From NCBI GenBank assembly GCA_016716425.1, contig JADJWJ010000004.1, positions 292,190 through 356,189 of the forward strand: DNA of 64,000 nt, in the 5' to 3' direction. Within the stretch, counting starts at the first letter, position 1, and each line of letters begins with the position of its first letter. The notes below the pieces were generated by a model. It was given only the letters and a program-made list of their open reading frames with translations. It had not been told where the DNA came from and ran no database searches. Source of the stretch: Betaproteobacteria bacterium. GTDB lineage: Bacteria > Pseudomonadota > Gammaproteobacteria > Burkholderiales > Casimicrobiaceae. Shown piece after piece: positions 10,786 to 19,203 of the stretch. A program made the position numbers and the translations under genes.

Positions 10786-11193
10786 TCGCCGCGACGGCGC
10801 GGCCAGCGCCAGCAACCACGCCGGGTACCGCCCACGCAGTCCGGCAAGCGCGTCGCCGGCCGCGCCGCGCCGATGCCGCTGGCGCGCCGGACGCGGCGGG
10901 CGCTCGGAAGTCGCCATCGCCCGCGCGAAGCCGGATTCCCGCGGGGACGTCAGCAGCACGACCGTCGGCGTCATCGCCTCGACGATGGCCGTTCCGCGCC
11001 GCGTCAGGCGGAAGCCTTCCGACTCCGCAAGCACGATGTCGTCCGCCGCGCCCTCCTCGGTGATCCAGACGTCGCCCTGCGCGACGTGCACGTACACGGC
11101 GTGCGGATCGACCAGCCGCAGCGTTTCGCCCGTGGCGAGCGGCACGCAGTCGACCAGGAATTCGGTTCGAGGCGCGGGATTTCCCGCATTCAT
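10777..11193 (-). CDS. DUF2917 domain protein (copy 2)
   Basis: 138 residues from the ATG at 11191-11193, with AGGAG 7 nt upstream. The DUF2917 core is LVDPHAVYVHVAQGDVWITEE then DIVLAESEGFRL, matching the GTVWIT and D-IVLRAGD segments of the first copy at 8641-9000. The C-terminal 50 residues are basic. In-frame upstream ATGs exist but lack a comparable ribosome site. Its 3' end overlaps the methyltransferase by 9 bp. Function unknown; the two paralogues flank LysR and the methyltransferase. Confidence 0.75.
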   Translation of the reverse strand: MNAGNPAPRTEFLVDCVPLATGETLRLVDPHAVYVHVAQGDVWITEEGAADDIVLAESEGFRLTRRGTAIVEAMTPTVVLLTSPRESGFARAMATSERPPRPARQRHRRGAAGDALAGLRGRYPAWLLALAAPSRRSA

Positions 11194-11395
11194 GGCGGAC
11201 TCCTGATCGGGCGCGGAGGCCGCATGGGCGGCATTCTGCGCGTGACGCGTGGATTGCGTGGCCGGGTCGGCCGTGCTCGCTTCGATCATGGTTGCGGCTC
11301 CTCGTGTCATCGGCGCAGGTCGCAGGCGCGATACCCCGCCGCAGCGGCCGCCGCGCGACCCGTCGCCGCGCTCGCCGCCCTGGGATCGCATGCTG

Positions 11396-11451
11396 GGCGG
11401 CGCACGTATCGGCCCGATGTCGGTCAGCGCGTCGTGTGTAGCGGATTTGTT
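11396..11451 (-). repeat. Upstream segment shared in inverted orientation (left)
   Basis: Read on the minus strand this 56-bp segment matches the plus-strand segment 11558-11613 at about 73% (common core ACACAC...GACATCGG...TACG). It lies about 200 bp upstream of the second DUF2917 gene. It may be a divergent promoter or regulator site shared with the small gene on the other side. Confidence 0.5.
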
Positions 11452-11557
11452 GCCGCGGCGAACGGTGGCGTGGCGCAGCCGCACGATCCGGCGCCTTGGC
11501 GCCGGTGCGCCAACGCGCGATCGGCACCGGGACGCGCCGCCGCCGTGCGCGCCCGGT

Positions 11558-11613
11558 TACAAGTCGGCAACACACGGCGCGCGGCGCGACATCGGCGCGC
11601 TACGCGCGGCCGC
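11558..11613 (+). repeat. Upstream segment shared in inverted orientation (right)
   Basis: Mirror partner of 11396-11451, about 90 bp upstream of the small ORF at 11701. Starts TACAAGTCGGCAACACACGG. The remaining DNA between 11194 and 11700 shows no coding signal. Confidence 0.5.
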
Positions 11614-11700
11614 GACGATGGCGGCACGCGGCGCGAAGGTCCACGCCGCGCTGCGCCATGGCCCGCGGCGCGTTCGGCGGGGCCGCAGTGGAGACCGGAC

Positions 11701-11931
11701 ATGCATACGAGCTTCGATGGCGAGATCTTCCCGGGCGGCGAGCACGCCGTCGCACACGCGCGGCGGCGCCCGGACCGGGATCTCCACGCACTGCCGGATG
11801 CCGTCGCGCCACGGCGTGCGCGCGAGATCGGCCGCCGGGTGCGCGCGCTGGAGGACGCCTGGGCGCTGCACGCGAACGCGGCGAACGGGTTCGGCGCCGG
11901 GGAGACGGTCGCCTGGCCGCAGGACGCGTGA
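11701..11931 (+). CDS. Small hypothetical protein
   Basis: 76 residues from the ATG at 11701, about 8 nt after GTGGAG. Basic, Ala/Arg-rich, with a predicted amphipathic helix in REIGRRVRALEDAWALHANA; no membrane segment. I recognise no family. Support comes from the upstream segment it shares, inverted, with the neighbouring DUF2917 gene, suggesting coordinated expression. In this GC-rich DNA, chance open frames of this size are common. Confidence 0.35.
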   Translation: MHTSFDGEIFPGGEHAVAHARRRPDRDLHALPDAVAPRRAREIGRRVRALEDAWALHANAANGFGAGETVAWPQDA

Positions 11932-12066
11932 CCCGGCCGGCGGACCCCGCGCGCCCCGCGGGTCCGCGCAGTTGCGTCACGGAGCCGGCGCAGCAGCCCC
12001 GAGAGCGGGAACGCGACGCGCGCCGCGCGGTCGAACGCCGCAGCGGCAGCCGTCTGCCGAATACGG

Positions 12067-12072
12067 TAAAAT
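12067..12072 (+). promoter_or_regulatory. Candidate -10 box of the dapA operon
   Basis: TAAAAT at 12067-12072 is the only AT-rich hexamer upstream of dapA; transcription would start about 18 nt before the ATG. A small CGGCAG/CTGCCG hairpin precedes it; no convincing -35 box. Confidence 0.4.
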
Positions 12073-12096
12073 GACCTATTTGGCTCAAGCCCTTGC

Positions 12097-12993
12097 ATGC
12101 TGACAGGTAGCCTGGTTGCCATCGTAACGCCGATGCAGGAGGGAGGCGCCCTCGACCTGCCCGCGTTGCGCCGCCTCATCGACTTCCACGTCGCCAACGG
12201 GACGTCGGGCATCGTCATTGTCGGGACGACGGGCGAGTCGCCGACCGTCGACTTCGACGAGCACTGCCTGCTCATCAAGACCGCCGTCGACCATGCGGCC
12301 GGCCGCATTCCGGTCATGGCCGGCACCGGCGCCAACTCCACGGCGGAGGCGGTGGAACTCGCCGCATACGCCGCCAAGGTGGGCGCGAATTCGCATCTGT
12401 CGGTGGTGCCGTACTACAACAAGCCCACGCAGGAAGGTCTGTACCGGCACTTCCGCACGATCGCGGAGAAGGTCGCGCTGCCGATGGTGCTGTACAACGT
12501 GCCGGGCCGCACGGTCGCGGACCTCGCCACCGAGACTACGCTGCGCCTGGCGCAGGTGCCCGGGATCGTCGGCATCAAGGACGCGACGGCCGACGTCGGC
12601 CGTGGCAGCGAACTCATCAAGGCGCTGGCCGAGGCCGGCCACCGCGACTTCGCCGTGTACAGCGGCGAGGACATCACGGGCCTGCCGCTGATGCTGATGG
12701 GTGGGCACGGCGTGATCTCGGTGACCGCCAACGTCGCGCCGAAGCTGATGGGGCAGATGTGCGCGGCGGCGCAGGCCGGCGACGTCGCGACGGCGCGCGC
12801 GCGCAACGACCGGCTGCTCGCGCTGCACCGCAGGCTGTTCGTCGAGGCGAACCCGATCCCCACCAAGTGGGCGCTCGCCGAGATGGGCCTGATCCACAAC
12901 GAGCTGCGGCTGCCGCTGGTAAAGCTGTCGCCGCAGTTCCACGACACGGTCCGCGCCGCGCTGCGCGACGCGGGTTGCCTCGCGCAAGGTTGA
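12097..12993 (+). CDS. dapA: 4-hydroxy-tetrahydrodipicolinate synthase
   Basis: 298 residues. DapA condenses pyruvate with aspartate semialdehyde in the cytosol, the first step of the lysine/diaminopimelate branch. The (beta/alpha)8 aldolase fold is complete. The Schiff-base lysine is K161 in GIVGIKDAT and the catalytic tyrosine is Y133 in LYNVPGRT, both at the same numbers as in E. coli DapA. The substrate motif GTTGESPT lies near 43-50. bamC starts 2 nt after its stop, the conserved dapA-bamC pairing. Confidence 0.98.
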   Translation: MLTGSLVAIVTPMQEGGALDLPALRRLIDFHVANGTSGIVIVGTTGESPTVDFDEHCLLIKTAVDHAAGRIPVMAGTGANSTAEAVELAAYAAKVGANSHLSVVPYYNKPTQEGLYRHFRTIAEKVALPMVLYNVPGRTVADLATETTLRLAQVPGIVGIKDATADVGRGSELIKALAEAGHRDFAVYSGEDITGLPLMLMGGHGVISVTANVAPKLMGQMCAAAQAGDVATARARNDRLLALHRRLFVEANPIPTKWALAEMGLIHNELRLPLVKLSPQFHDTVRAALRDAGCLAQG

Positions 12994-12995
12994 CG

Positions 12996-14144
12996 ATGGG
13001 CTCAATGACCATGGACACGATGCTTCGCCCCCACGTGCGCGGCGCGCTCGCCGTCGCGCTGCTCGCGACGGCGCTCGCCGGCTGCGAATCGCTCTCGAGC
13101 ATTTCGCCGACCAAGCGCATCGACTACAAGTCCGTGTCGTCGACGCCGTCGCTCGAGTTGCCGCCCGACCTGACCACGCCCAAGTACGACGACCGGTACA
13201 AGGTGTCGACGGCCACCGGGCTTGCGCAGGCCGGCGCCAACCGCGGCACGCGCTCGGAGTTCCTGCCGACGTCGCCCGACGCGCGGATCGTGCGGGCCGG
13301 CAACGAGCGGTGGCTCGTCGTCAAGGCCACGCCCGAACAGGCGTGGAACACGTCCCGCGAGTTCTGGCAGGAGCAGGGATTCGTGCTCGCGATCGAGCAG
13401 CCGCAGATCGGCGTGATGGAGACCGACTTCGCCGAGAACCGCGCGGACATCCCGGCCGACTTCCTCCGCCGCACCGTCGGCAAGTACGTCGACGTCTTCT
13501 ACTCGACGTACAAGCAGGACAAGTTCCGCACCCGCATCGAGCGCGGCACCGACCAGGGCACGGTCGAGATCTACATTTCGCACCGCGGGATGGAGCAGGT
13601 GCCGACCGCCAAGATCGACAATTCGTCGCCGGCCGCGTTCGCGTGGGCGCTGATGCCGCCCAATCCGGGCCTCGAGGCGGAAATGCTGACGCGCCTGATG
13701 ACCAAGTTCGGCGCGCCCGAGCCGGCGGCGCGGGCGGCGGTCGTGCAGGCGGCGATCGCCCCCGAGCGCGCGCGCGTCGAGCGCGGCCCCGACGGCATCT
13801 ACAAGCTCACGGTCGACGACCAGTTCGACCGCACTTGGCGCCGCGTGGGCCTGGCGCTCGACCGCGCGGGCTTCACCGTCGTCGACCGCGACCGCTCGAA
13901 GGGCGTCTACTTCGTGCGCTTCGGCGACCCGGACGACATCGCGGCGAAGAAGAACAGCGAAGGCTGGCTCACCAAGCTGCAGTTCTGGAAGTCCGACGAG
14001 AAGGACAAGCCCGACCAGTACCAGATCGTCGTCGCGGAGGCGCCGCCGAACAGCGTGGTGAGCGTCGCCGACCCGGCCGGCGCGCCGGACAAGACTGCCG
14101 CGAGCGAGAAGATCCTCGCGTTGCTCAAGGACCAGCTGAAGTAG
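12996..14144 (+). CDS. bamC: Outer-membrane assembly lipoprotein BamC
   Basis: 382 residues. A lipoprotein of the BAM complex that inserts beta-barrel proteins into the outer membrane. The signal peptide ends in lipobox LAGC with the lipidated Cys at 30. The N-terminal unstructured segment SLELPPDLTTPKYDDRY that contacts BamD is visible at about 48-64, followed by two helix-grip domains (about 100-225 and 260-380). AAGG lies 6 nt before the first of four nearby ATGs (12996). Second gene of the dapA operon. Confidence 0.93.
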   Translation: MGSMTMDTMLRPHVRGALAVALLATALAGCESLSSISPTKRIDYKSVSSTPSLELPPDLTTPKYDDRYKVSTATGLAQAGANRGTRSEFLPTSPDARIVRAGNERWLVVKATPEQAWNTSREFWQEQGFVLAIEQPQIGVMETDFAENRADIPADFLRRTVGKYVDVFYSTYKQDKFRTRIERGTDQGTVEIYISHRGMEQVPTAKIDNSSPAAFAWALMPPNPGLEAEMLTRLMTKFGAPEPAARAAVVQAAIAPERARVERGPDGIYKLTVDDQFDRTWRRVGLALDRAGFTVVDRDRSKGVYFVRFGDPDDIAAKKNSEGWLTKLQFWKSDEKDKPDQYQIVVAEAPPNSVVSVADPAGAPDKTAASEKILALLKDQLK

Positions 14145-14167
14145 CGGCCGGACAGGCGCCTCCAAAG

Positions 14168-14935
14168 GTGCGCTTCGCCTCGATCGGCAGCGGCAGCGAG
14201 GGCAACGGCCTCGTCGTCGAAGCGGGCGCCACCCGCATCCTGATCGACTGCGGCTTCGGCGTGCGCGATGCCGCCGTGCGGCTCGCGCGCATCGGCGTGG
14301 CACCCGACACGCTGTCCGCGATCCTCGTCACGCACGAGCACTCCGACCACGTGGGCGGCGTGCCGGCGTTCGCTGCGCGACACCGCATTCCCGTCTGGCT
14401 GACGTTCGGCACGTTGTCGGTCGTCGGCGAGCGGTTCGCCGGCATGGAGCGCGTGTACGGCTTCGACAGCCACGACGACTTCGTGATCGGCGACCTCGAG
14501 GTCCGGCCGTTCCCGGTGCCGCACGACGCGCGCGAGCCCGTGCAGTTCGTCGTGACCGACGGCGCGCACCGGCTGGGTGTGCTGACCGACCTCGGCGTGG
14601 CGACTCCGTGCGTCGAGCAGAGCCTCACCGGCTGCGACGCGCTGGTGCTCGAGTGCAACCACGACCTCGACCTGCTCGCCGGCAGCGACTACCCGGCGTC
14701 GCTCAAGGCCCGCATCGCCGGCCGCTTCGGCCACCTGCACAACGAAGGCGCGGCGGCGCTGCTCGCCGCCATCGACACGAGCCGGCTGCAGCACATCGTC
14801 GCCGCGCACCTCTCGCAGCAGAACAACACGCCGGCGAAGGCGCGCAGCGCGCTCGCCCGCGCGCTCGCCTGCGCCGAGGACTGGATCGGCATCGCCGACC
14901 AGGCCTCAGGCTTCGCGTGGCGCGCGCTCGCCTGA
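14168..14935 (+). CDS. MBL-fold metallohydrolase (YycJ/WalJ-like)
   Basis: 255 residues from a GTG start at 14168. Metallo-beta-lactamase fold with the binuclear metal motif THEHSDH (H56, H58, D60, H61), a further His in VPHDAREP and LECNHD. The opening MRFASIGSGSEGNGLVVE is typical of the YycJ-like branch, related to DNA 5' exonucleases. Lies 23 nt after bamC and 19 nt before purC, so part of the same operon. The exact substrate is not evident. Confidence 0.85.
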   Translation: MRFASIGSGSEGNGLVVEAGATRILIDCGFGVRDAAVRLARIGVAPDTLSAILVTHEHSDHVGGVPAFAARHRIPVWLTFGTLSVVGERFAGMERVYGFDSHDDFVIGDLEVRPFPVPHDAREPVQFVVTDGAHRLGVLTDLGVATPCVEQSLTGCDALVLECNHDLDLLAGSDYPASLKARIAGRFGHLHNEGAAALLAAIDTSRLQHIVAAHLSQQNNTPAKARSALARALACAEDWIGIADQASGFAWRALA

Positions 14936-14954
14936 CCACCGCACGGGAAACCCG

Positions 14955-15677
14955 ATGGAAAAGAGAAACGAGCTCTACCGCGGCAAGGCCAAGACCGTCT
15001 ACGCGACCGACGACCCGCATCGTCTCGTCATGCACTACCGCGACGACGTGTCGGCGTTCGACGGCGTCAAGCTGGCGAAGCTCGAGCTGAAGGGCGAGAC
15101 CAACAACCGGATCAACGCGTTCGTGATGGGCAAGCTCGCCGAGGCGGGTGTGCCGACGCATTTCGTGCGGATGGTCAACGAGCGCGAGTCGCTGGTGAAG
15201 GCGATGAAGATGGTGCCGGTCGAGTGCGTCGTGCGCAACGTGTGCGCCGGGTCGATGGCCAAGCGCTACGGCATCGAAGAGGGCACGCGGCTGGCGGAGC
15301 CGATCTTCGAGTTCTTCCTCAAGAGCGACGCGCTGCACGACCCGCTGTGCAACGACGACCACATCCGCGTGCTCGGCTGGGCGAGCGCCGACGAGATCGG
15401 GCAGATGCGGGCGCTGACGCACCAGGTCAACGCGGTGCTGAAGCCGCTGTTCGCGAGCGCCGGCATCGACCTCGTCGACTACAAGCTCGAGTTCGGCCAC
15501 CCGACCGACGACCCGCGGGGCCCGCTGGTGCTGGGCGACGAATTCACGCCCGACGGCTGCCGGCTGTGGGACGCGCGTACCGGCGAGAAGCTCGACAAGG
15601 ACCGGTTCCGCCGCGACCTGGGCCAAGTCATCGAGCACTACCGCGAAGTGGCACGCAGGATCGGCGCGCCGCTGTAG
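14955..15677 (+). CDS. purC: SAICAR synthetase
   Basis: 240 residues, full length. Catalyses ATP-dependent condensation of CAIR with aspartate in de novo purine synthesis. Recognisable motifs are YRGKAKTVYATDDP at 8-21, VECVVRNVCAGSMAKR near 90-105 and LVDYKLEFG near 174-182. Begins 19 nt after the MBL gene; likely last gene of the dapA-bamC-MBL-purC operon. Confidence 0.97.
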   Translation: MEKRNELYRGKAKTVYATDDPHRLVMHYRDDVSAFDGVKLAKLELKGETNNRINAFVMGKLAEAGVPTHFVRMVNERESLVKAMKMVPVECVVRNVCAGSMAKRYGIEEGTRLAEPIFEFFLKSDALHDPLCNDDHIRVLGWASADEIGQMRALTHQVNAVLKPLFASAGIDLVDYKLEFGHPTDDPRGPLVLGDEFTPDGCRLWDARTGEKLDKDRFRRDLGQVIEHYREVARRIGAPL

Positions 15678-16148
15678 GGATCGGTCGTGTGGCGGGTCGC
15701 GCGCCCGGCGTGCGGCCGGCACGCGTCCCACGCCGGCGTCGCTCGGCTCGGGGGGTGACGCCCTCGAACATCACCTTCGGGCCGCCCATTGTGGCGTGCG
15801 CGGTCCGGCGCTTCAGGTTGTCACTTGGCCGCGCAGCAGTGGAAGAGCCCGTCGCCGGTCGCGCTCATGAGCCCGGCCGGATCGCGGCCGCGCGACGGGT
15901 GCGCCGCGCTCCACCAGATCGCCCACGACGCCTCGACCGGTCCGCCGCGATCGAGGGGGCCGGTCATTGCCGCGCCGTCGGTGTCGCCCTTCGGCGGTCA
16001 TCGTGCCGGCGCGTGCCGTCAACGCCGGTGTCGACGTTGCACTGCGGCGACGTTGCCGAGGTCGGTCAATGCCGTGCGAGGTGGAAACGCGGGTGGCCGC
16101 GGCATGATCGCGTCCTCCCGTCGATGCCGCGCTCACGCGCCGCAACGA
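15678..16148. other. Intergenic, possible 48-codon ORF
   Basis: About 470 bp without a recognised gene. A minus-strand ORF of 48 codons at 15821-15967 (starts MTGPLDRGGPVEASWAIWW) has natural-looking codon use but no strong ribosome site; it may be a tiny gene or a fossil of one. No repeat or RNA seen. Confidence 0.4.
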
Positions 16149-16171
16149 CAAAGGCCGGCATGCGCCGGCCT
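16149..16171 (-). terminator. Rho-independent terminator of the small lipoprotein gene
   Basis: On the minus strand AGGCCGGC (16171-16164) pairs with GCCGGCCT (16159-16152) around a 4-nt loop and is followed by TTTGT. It lies 26 nt after the stop of the lipoprotein gene. Confidence 0.8.
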
Positions 16172-16196
16172 CTGGTTGGTGCGGGAACCTGCGCGG

Positions 16197-16481
16197 TTAC
16201 TTCTTCGGCGCTTCCTTCGCGGCGTCCTTCGGCGGCTCCGCGGCCGGGGCGGCCGGCGCCGCAGGGGCGGCACCGGGAGCCGCAGCCGGTGCGGCGGCGG
16301 TCGCGGGCGCCGCGTCGGCCGGCTTCGCGTCGGTGGCGGGCGCCGGTGCCGGCGCCGGAGCGGGTGCAGGCGCCGCGGCCGGGGCCGGCGCGGGGGCCGG
16401 GGTCGACGCCGGGGCCTTGTCCTGCCCGCAGGCGGTGAGCGCGATCGCGGCGATGGCCGCGGCGAGGAGCGACTTGTTCAT
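16197..16481 (-). CDS. Small Ala/Pro-rich lipoprotein
   Basis: 94 residues from the ATG at 16479-16481; an ATG six bases upstream is in frame, but AAGGA sits directly against it while spacing to the inner ATG is about 7 nt. The signal peptide ends in lipobox LTAC (Cys at about 18). The mature part is almost wholly low-complexity: alternating Pro-Ala (about 25-48), then Ala-rich repeats and a charged tail ending EPPKDAAKEAPKK. Such sequence forms an extended spacer, possibly reaching from the outer membrane into peptidoglycan. No enzymatic domain. Confidence 0.75.
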   Translation of the reverse strand: MNKSLLAAAIAAIALTACGQDKAPASTPAPAPAPAAAPAPAPAPAPAPATDAKPADAAPATAAAPAAAPGAAPAAPAAPAAEPPKDAAKEAPKK

Positions 16482-16581
16482 GTTCATTCCTTGAAGGTGA
16501 AGGGGGCGAATCGCAACGATGTCCTGGCACGCGCAGCGTTCGCGGACGGTGCCATGCGGCGACGCGCAAACTACACCGTCG

Positions 16582-16609
16582 ATGTTAACACGAACACGTT
16601 ATGAATCAA
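16582..16609 (-). promoter_or_regulatory. Candidate sigma-70 promoter of the lipoprotein gene
   Basis: On the minus strand TTGATT (16609-16604) and TAACAT (16587-16582) are spaced by 16 bp in a locally AT-rich stretch, predicting a leader of roughly 95 nt. Confidence 0.45.
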
Positions 16610-16648
16610 AGTGCTGGAGCGCCTATTGTCGATGGCGCGTTGCAGCAT

Positions 16649-17167
16649 TCACAACCCGAGAACCGAGGCGCTCAGCCCCGGTTCGCCGGTTGCCCAGATC
16701 TGCTCGAACCGGGTGACCAGCGGGCGCGCGAGTTGGGCTTGCTCGATCGCGAACGACGCGCGCGGCTGGTCGAAGTGAAACCGGTGCAGGAAGTGGCGGC
16801 CGTCCGCGATGACCAGCGGATCCATCGCGCTGCGCGCCTCGGCGCCGGTGCGGTAGACGGTGATGGCACCGGAGTGCAGCCGCTGCAGCGCGAGCAGTCG
16901 CGGGCAGGACGTCTCGAGCCAGCGCGTGTCGTGCACGATGAGTTCGATGCGCGGATGCGCCGCGCGGCGCAGGAATGCGGCAAGCCTGTCGGCACGGGCG
17001 GGCATCTGCCAGCCGCCCTGCGACAGGTCGACGTCGAAGATCTGCAGGCGGTGCCGCGCGAGGTCGATGAGTTCGTCGATCGCCGCGGCCTGTGCGGCCA
17101 CCGTGTCCAGGACCGACTCCCGCGGCTCGAGGGGGGGTACGTCGTCAGGCGAGGTGGGCGTAGCCAT
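16649..17167 (-). CDS. DUF7931-type protein
   Basis: 172 residues from the ATG at 17165-17167, which lies inside the end of the roxA-like gene (23-bp overlap). It resembles betaproteobacterial proteins often annotated as acetyltransferase-related (DUF7931): RRAAHPRIELIVHDTRWLE, then DPLVIADGRHFLHRFHFDQPRA near the C-terminus. The HFLHRFHFDQPRA segment recalls a phospholipase-D-like beta strand arrangement, but no HKD motif is present. No signal peptide. Translational coupling with the oxygenase suggests linked function; none assigned. Confidence 0.6.
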   Translation of the reverse strand: MATPTSPDDVPPLEPRESVLDTVAAQAAAIDELIDLARHRLQIFDVDLSQGGWQMPARADRLAAFLRRAAHPRIELIVHDTRWLETSCPRLLALQRLHSGAITVYRTGAEARSAMDPLVIADGRHFLHRFHFDQPRASFAIEQAQLARPLVTRFEQIWATGEPGLSASVLGL

Positions 17168-18287
17168 GGCGATAGCCTTCGTGGACGAGTGCGACTTGCG
17201 CGGGAGACAGCGATGCGGCCCGCCGCGGCGACAGCGCGCGCGCATTCGCGAGCGCCGCGAGCGCGGCGCGGTCGCCCGCGGGCCACGCATGGGCTTCGCC
17301 GTTGACGTAGACGCACGCGTCATCGTAGAGCCACTGCGTGCGCCGGTCGAGCACGAGCCCGCGCCGGCGCGCCGCCGCGGCGAACGCGGCGCGCGCGAGC
17401 GGCCGCGCCGGCGGCGCGAAGAAGACCGACGGCTTCGGCTCGGACAGCATCGTGCCGAGGAAGCGCTCGACGGTCGCGCGGTCCCAGCGGACGGCGGCCA
17501 GCGCCTGCGCGACCCGCCGCTGCATCGCGGCGCCGATGCGCGCCGGCTCGCGTGCCGGCTTCGCGTCCGGATCCGCGTAGCGGCCGGGCAGGTCGACCCG
17601 GTCGCGCAGGTAGTCGAGGAACGCCTGCGCGAGTTCCGTGTGCGACGCCGCGCGAAAGCCGATCGAGTACGTCGTGCAGGCATCGATGGCCACACCGTCG
17701 TGCGCGTAGGCCGGCGGCAGATACAGCATGTCGCCGGGTGCGAGCACGGCGTCGTGCTGCGGCGTGAAGCGGCGCAGGATCTTCACCGGCAGGCCTGGCT
17801 TGAGCGTCAGGTCGTCCTGCATTCCGTAGCGCCACCGGCGCCGGCCGAAGCCCTGCAACAGGAACACGTCGTAGGAGTCGAAATGCGGGCCGACGCCGCC
17901 GCCCGGGGCCGCGTAGCTCACCATGAGATCGTCGAGGCGCGCATAGGGCAGGAACGCGAAACGGCGCAGCAGCGCGTCCGCGGCGTCCGAGTGCAGGTTG
18001 ATGCCCTGCACGAGCAGCGTCCAGTCGCGCGCCGGCAGCGCCCTGAACTCGGCCTTGCGCAACGGCCCGTGCGCAAGCGTGTAACGGGCGCCGTCGCGCA
18101 CGACGAGGCGGGACTCGACGTCGTCGCGCCCGGCGAGCGCGACGAGCTCGTCGCGGGTGAAGAGTCCGGCGAACCCCGGGAGTGCGGCGCGCACGAGCAG
18201 CGCCTGCTTGTGCCAGTGCGACGCGAGAAACGCGCGCGGCGTGCGCTGGCCGAGGAGTGCCAGGCGGGAGGCAAGGCGGGCGGTCAT
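17145..18287 (-). CDS. JmjC/cupin ribosomal oxygenase (RoxA/YcfD-like)
   Basis: 380 residues from the ATG at 18285-18287. This is a 2-oxoglutarate/Fe(II) oxygenase; YcfD hydroxylates an arginine of ribosomal protein L16. The metal triad begins with H135-x-D137 in GPHFDSYDVFLLQG and continues with H196 in MLYLPPAYAHDG. GRRRWRYG follows the HxD as in YcfD. The C-terminal winged-helix-like domain (about 280-380) matches the family. Divergent from slyD. Confidence 0.88.
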   Translation of the reverse strand: MTARLASRLALLGQRTPRAFLASHWHKQALLVRAALPGFAGLFTRDELVALAGRDDVESRLVVRDGARYTLAHGPLRKAEFRALPARDWTLLVQGINLHSDAADALLRRFAFLPYARLDDLMVSYAAPGGGVGPHFDSYDVFLLQGFGRRRWRYGMQDDLTLKPGLPVKILRRFTPQHDAVLAPGDMLYLPPAYAHDGVAIDACTTYSIGFRAASHTELAQAFLDYLRDRVDLPGRYADPDAKPAREPARIGAAMQRRVAQALAAVRWDRATVERFLGTMLSEPKPSVFFAPPARPLARAAFAAAARRRGLVLDRRTQWLYDDACVYVNGEAHAWPAGDRAALAALANARALSPRRAASLSPAQVALVHEGYRHGYAHLA

Positions 18288-18421
18288 CGGCGTTAGCGTA
18301 TCACCGGGCAACCGCCGCGCAGGGGGCGGGTACAATGCGCCCGCCGCCGTCATGCGCGATGCGCCGTTGCCGCCGCGCGACCGGGCTGCGGCCCCACCCG
18401 ACCCCACGCCGCGAGCCTTCG

Positions 18422-18895
18422 ATGAACATCTTCGCCAACACCGTCGTCACCATTTCCTTCAAGCTGTTCGACGCCTCCAACAAGCTGCTGGAGGAGTCGC
18501 CGGAGCCGCTCACGTACCTGCACGGCGGCCACTCGGGCATCTTCCCGAAGATCGAGGAGGCGTTGAACCACAAGCAGGTCGGCGAGTCGATTTCGGTGAC
18601 GCTCGAGCCCGACGACGCGTTCGGCGAGTACGACCCGCAGATGATCCGGATGGAGACGCTGGCGGACCTGCCGCCGGATGTGACCGTCGGCGGCTACCTC
18701 GTTGCCGAGCAGGACGGCCGCGAAGTGATCTGGCGCGTCACCAGCATCGCCGAGGGGAAGGCGGTCCTCGACGGCAACCACGAACTCGCCGGGCAGCGGC
18801 TGCGCTTCGACTGCACGGTGATGGACGTGCGGCCGGCGACGGCCGAGGAGATCTCGCACGGGCACGTGCATGGGCCGCATGGGCATCACCACTGA
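18422..18895 (+). CDS. slyD: SlyD-like FKBP peptidyl-prolyl isomerase
   Basis: 157 residues from the ATG at 18422. FKBP domain interrupted by the insert-in-flap chaperone domain (DDAFGEYDPQMIRM opens it). It begins with a slightly longer N-terminus than classical SlyD and ends in the His-rich tail HGHVHGPHGHHH, which binds Ni/Zn in SlyD proteins. TACAAT at 18331-18336 may be its -10 box. Cytosolic folding helper with a metallochaperone role. Converges with mutS across the tandem repeat at 18908-19171. Confidence 0.9.
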   Translation: MNIFANTVVTISFKLFDASNKLLEESPEPLTYLHGGHSGIFPKIEEALNHKQVGESISVTLEPDDAFGEYDPQMIRMETLADLPPDVTVGGYLVAEQDGREVIWRVTSIAEGKAVLDGNHELAGQRLRFDCTVMDVRPATAEEISHGHVHGPHGHHH

Positions 18896-18907
18896 AGTGG
18901 TGATGGT

Positions 18908-19171
18908 GTAGACAGGTCACTTGGGGTCGCGAGGCTCCGCCCGCGACCCCAACGGAAAAATCGACGCCGCGACGGTGGCGTTCGAGAAGCTGAAGTGACA
19001 GGAATCGCGGGCAGAGCCCGACGATTCCTGCGGAGAGTGGTAGACAAGTCACTTGGGGTCGCGAGGCTCCGCCCGCGACCCCAACGGAAAAATCGACGCC
19101 GCGACGGTGGCGTTCGAGAAGCTGAAGTGACAGGAATCGCGGGCAGAGCCCGACGATTCCTGCGGAAAGTG
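18908..19171. repeat. Tandem 132-bp repeat, two copies
   Basis: Copies 18908-19039 and 19040-19171 differ at two positions by eye. Each unit holds two perfect hairpins: TTGGGGTCGCG/CGCGACCCCAA (18921-18931, 18942-18952 in copy 1) and CAGGAATCG/CGATTCCTG. Between them runs an open frame IDAATVAFEKLK ending in TGA right before the second hairpin, resembling a gene 3' end with its terminator. Lies between convergent slyD and mutS. Confidence 0.9.
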
Positions 19172-19203
19172 CTGGCTGTGCCGGTCGGAGCGAGCGATGC
19201 CCG

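Noticed and set aside
18921..18952. The first repeat hairpin as a standard terminator for slyD
   Set aside because: No T tract follows on the plus strand, and the unit is duplicated as a whole, so it is treated as a repeat.
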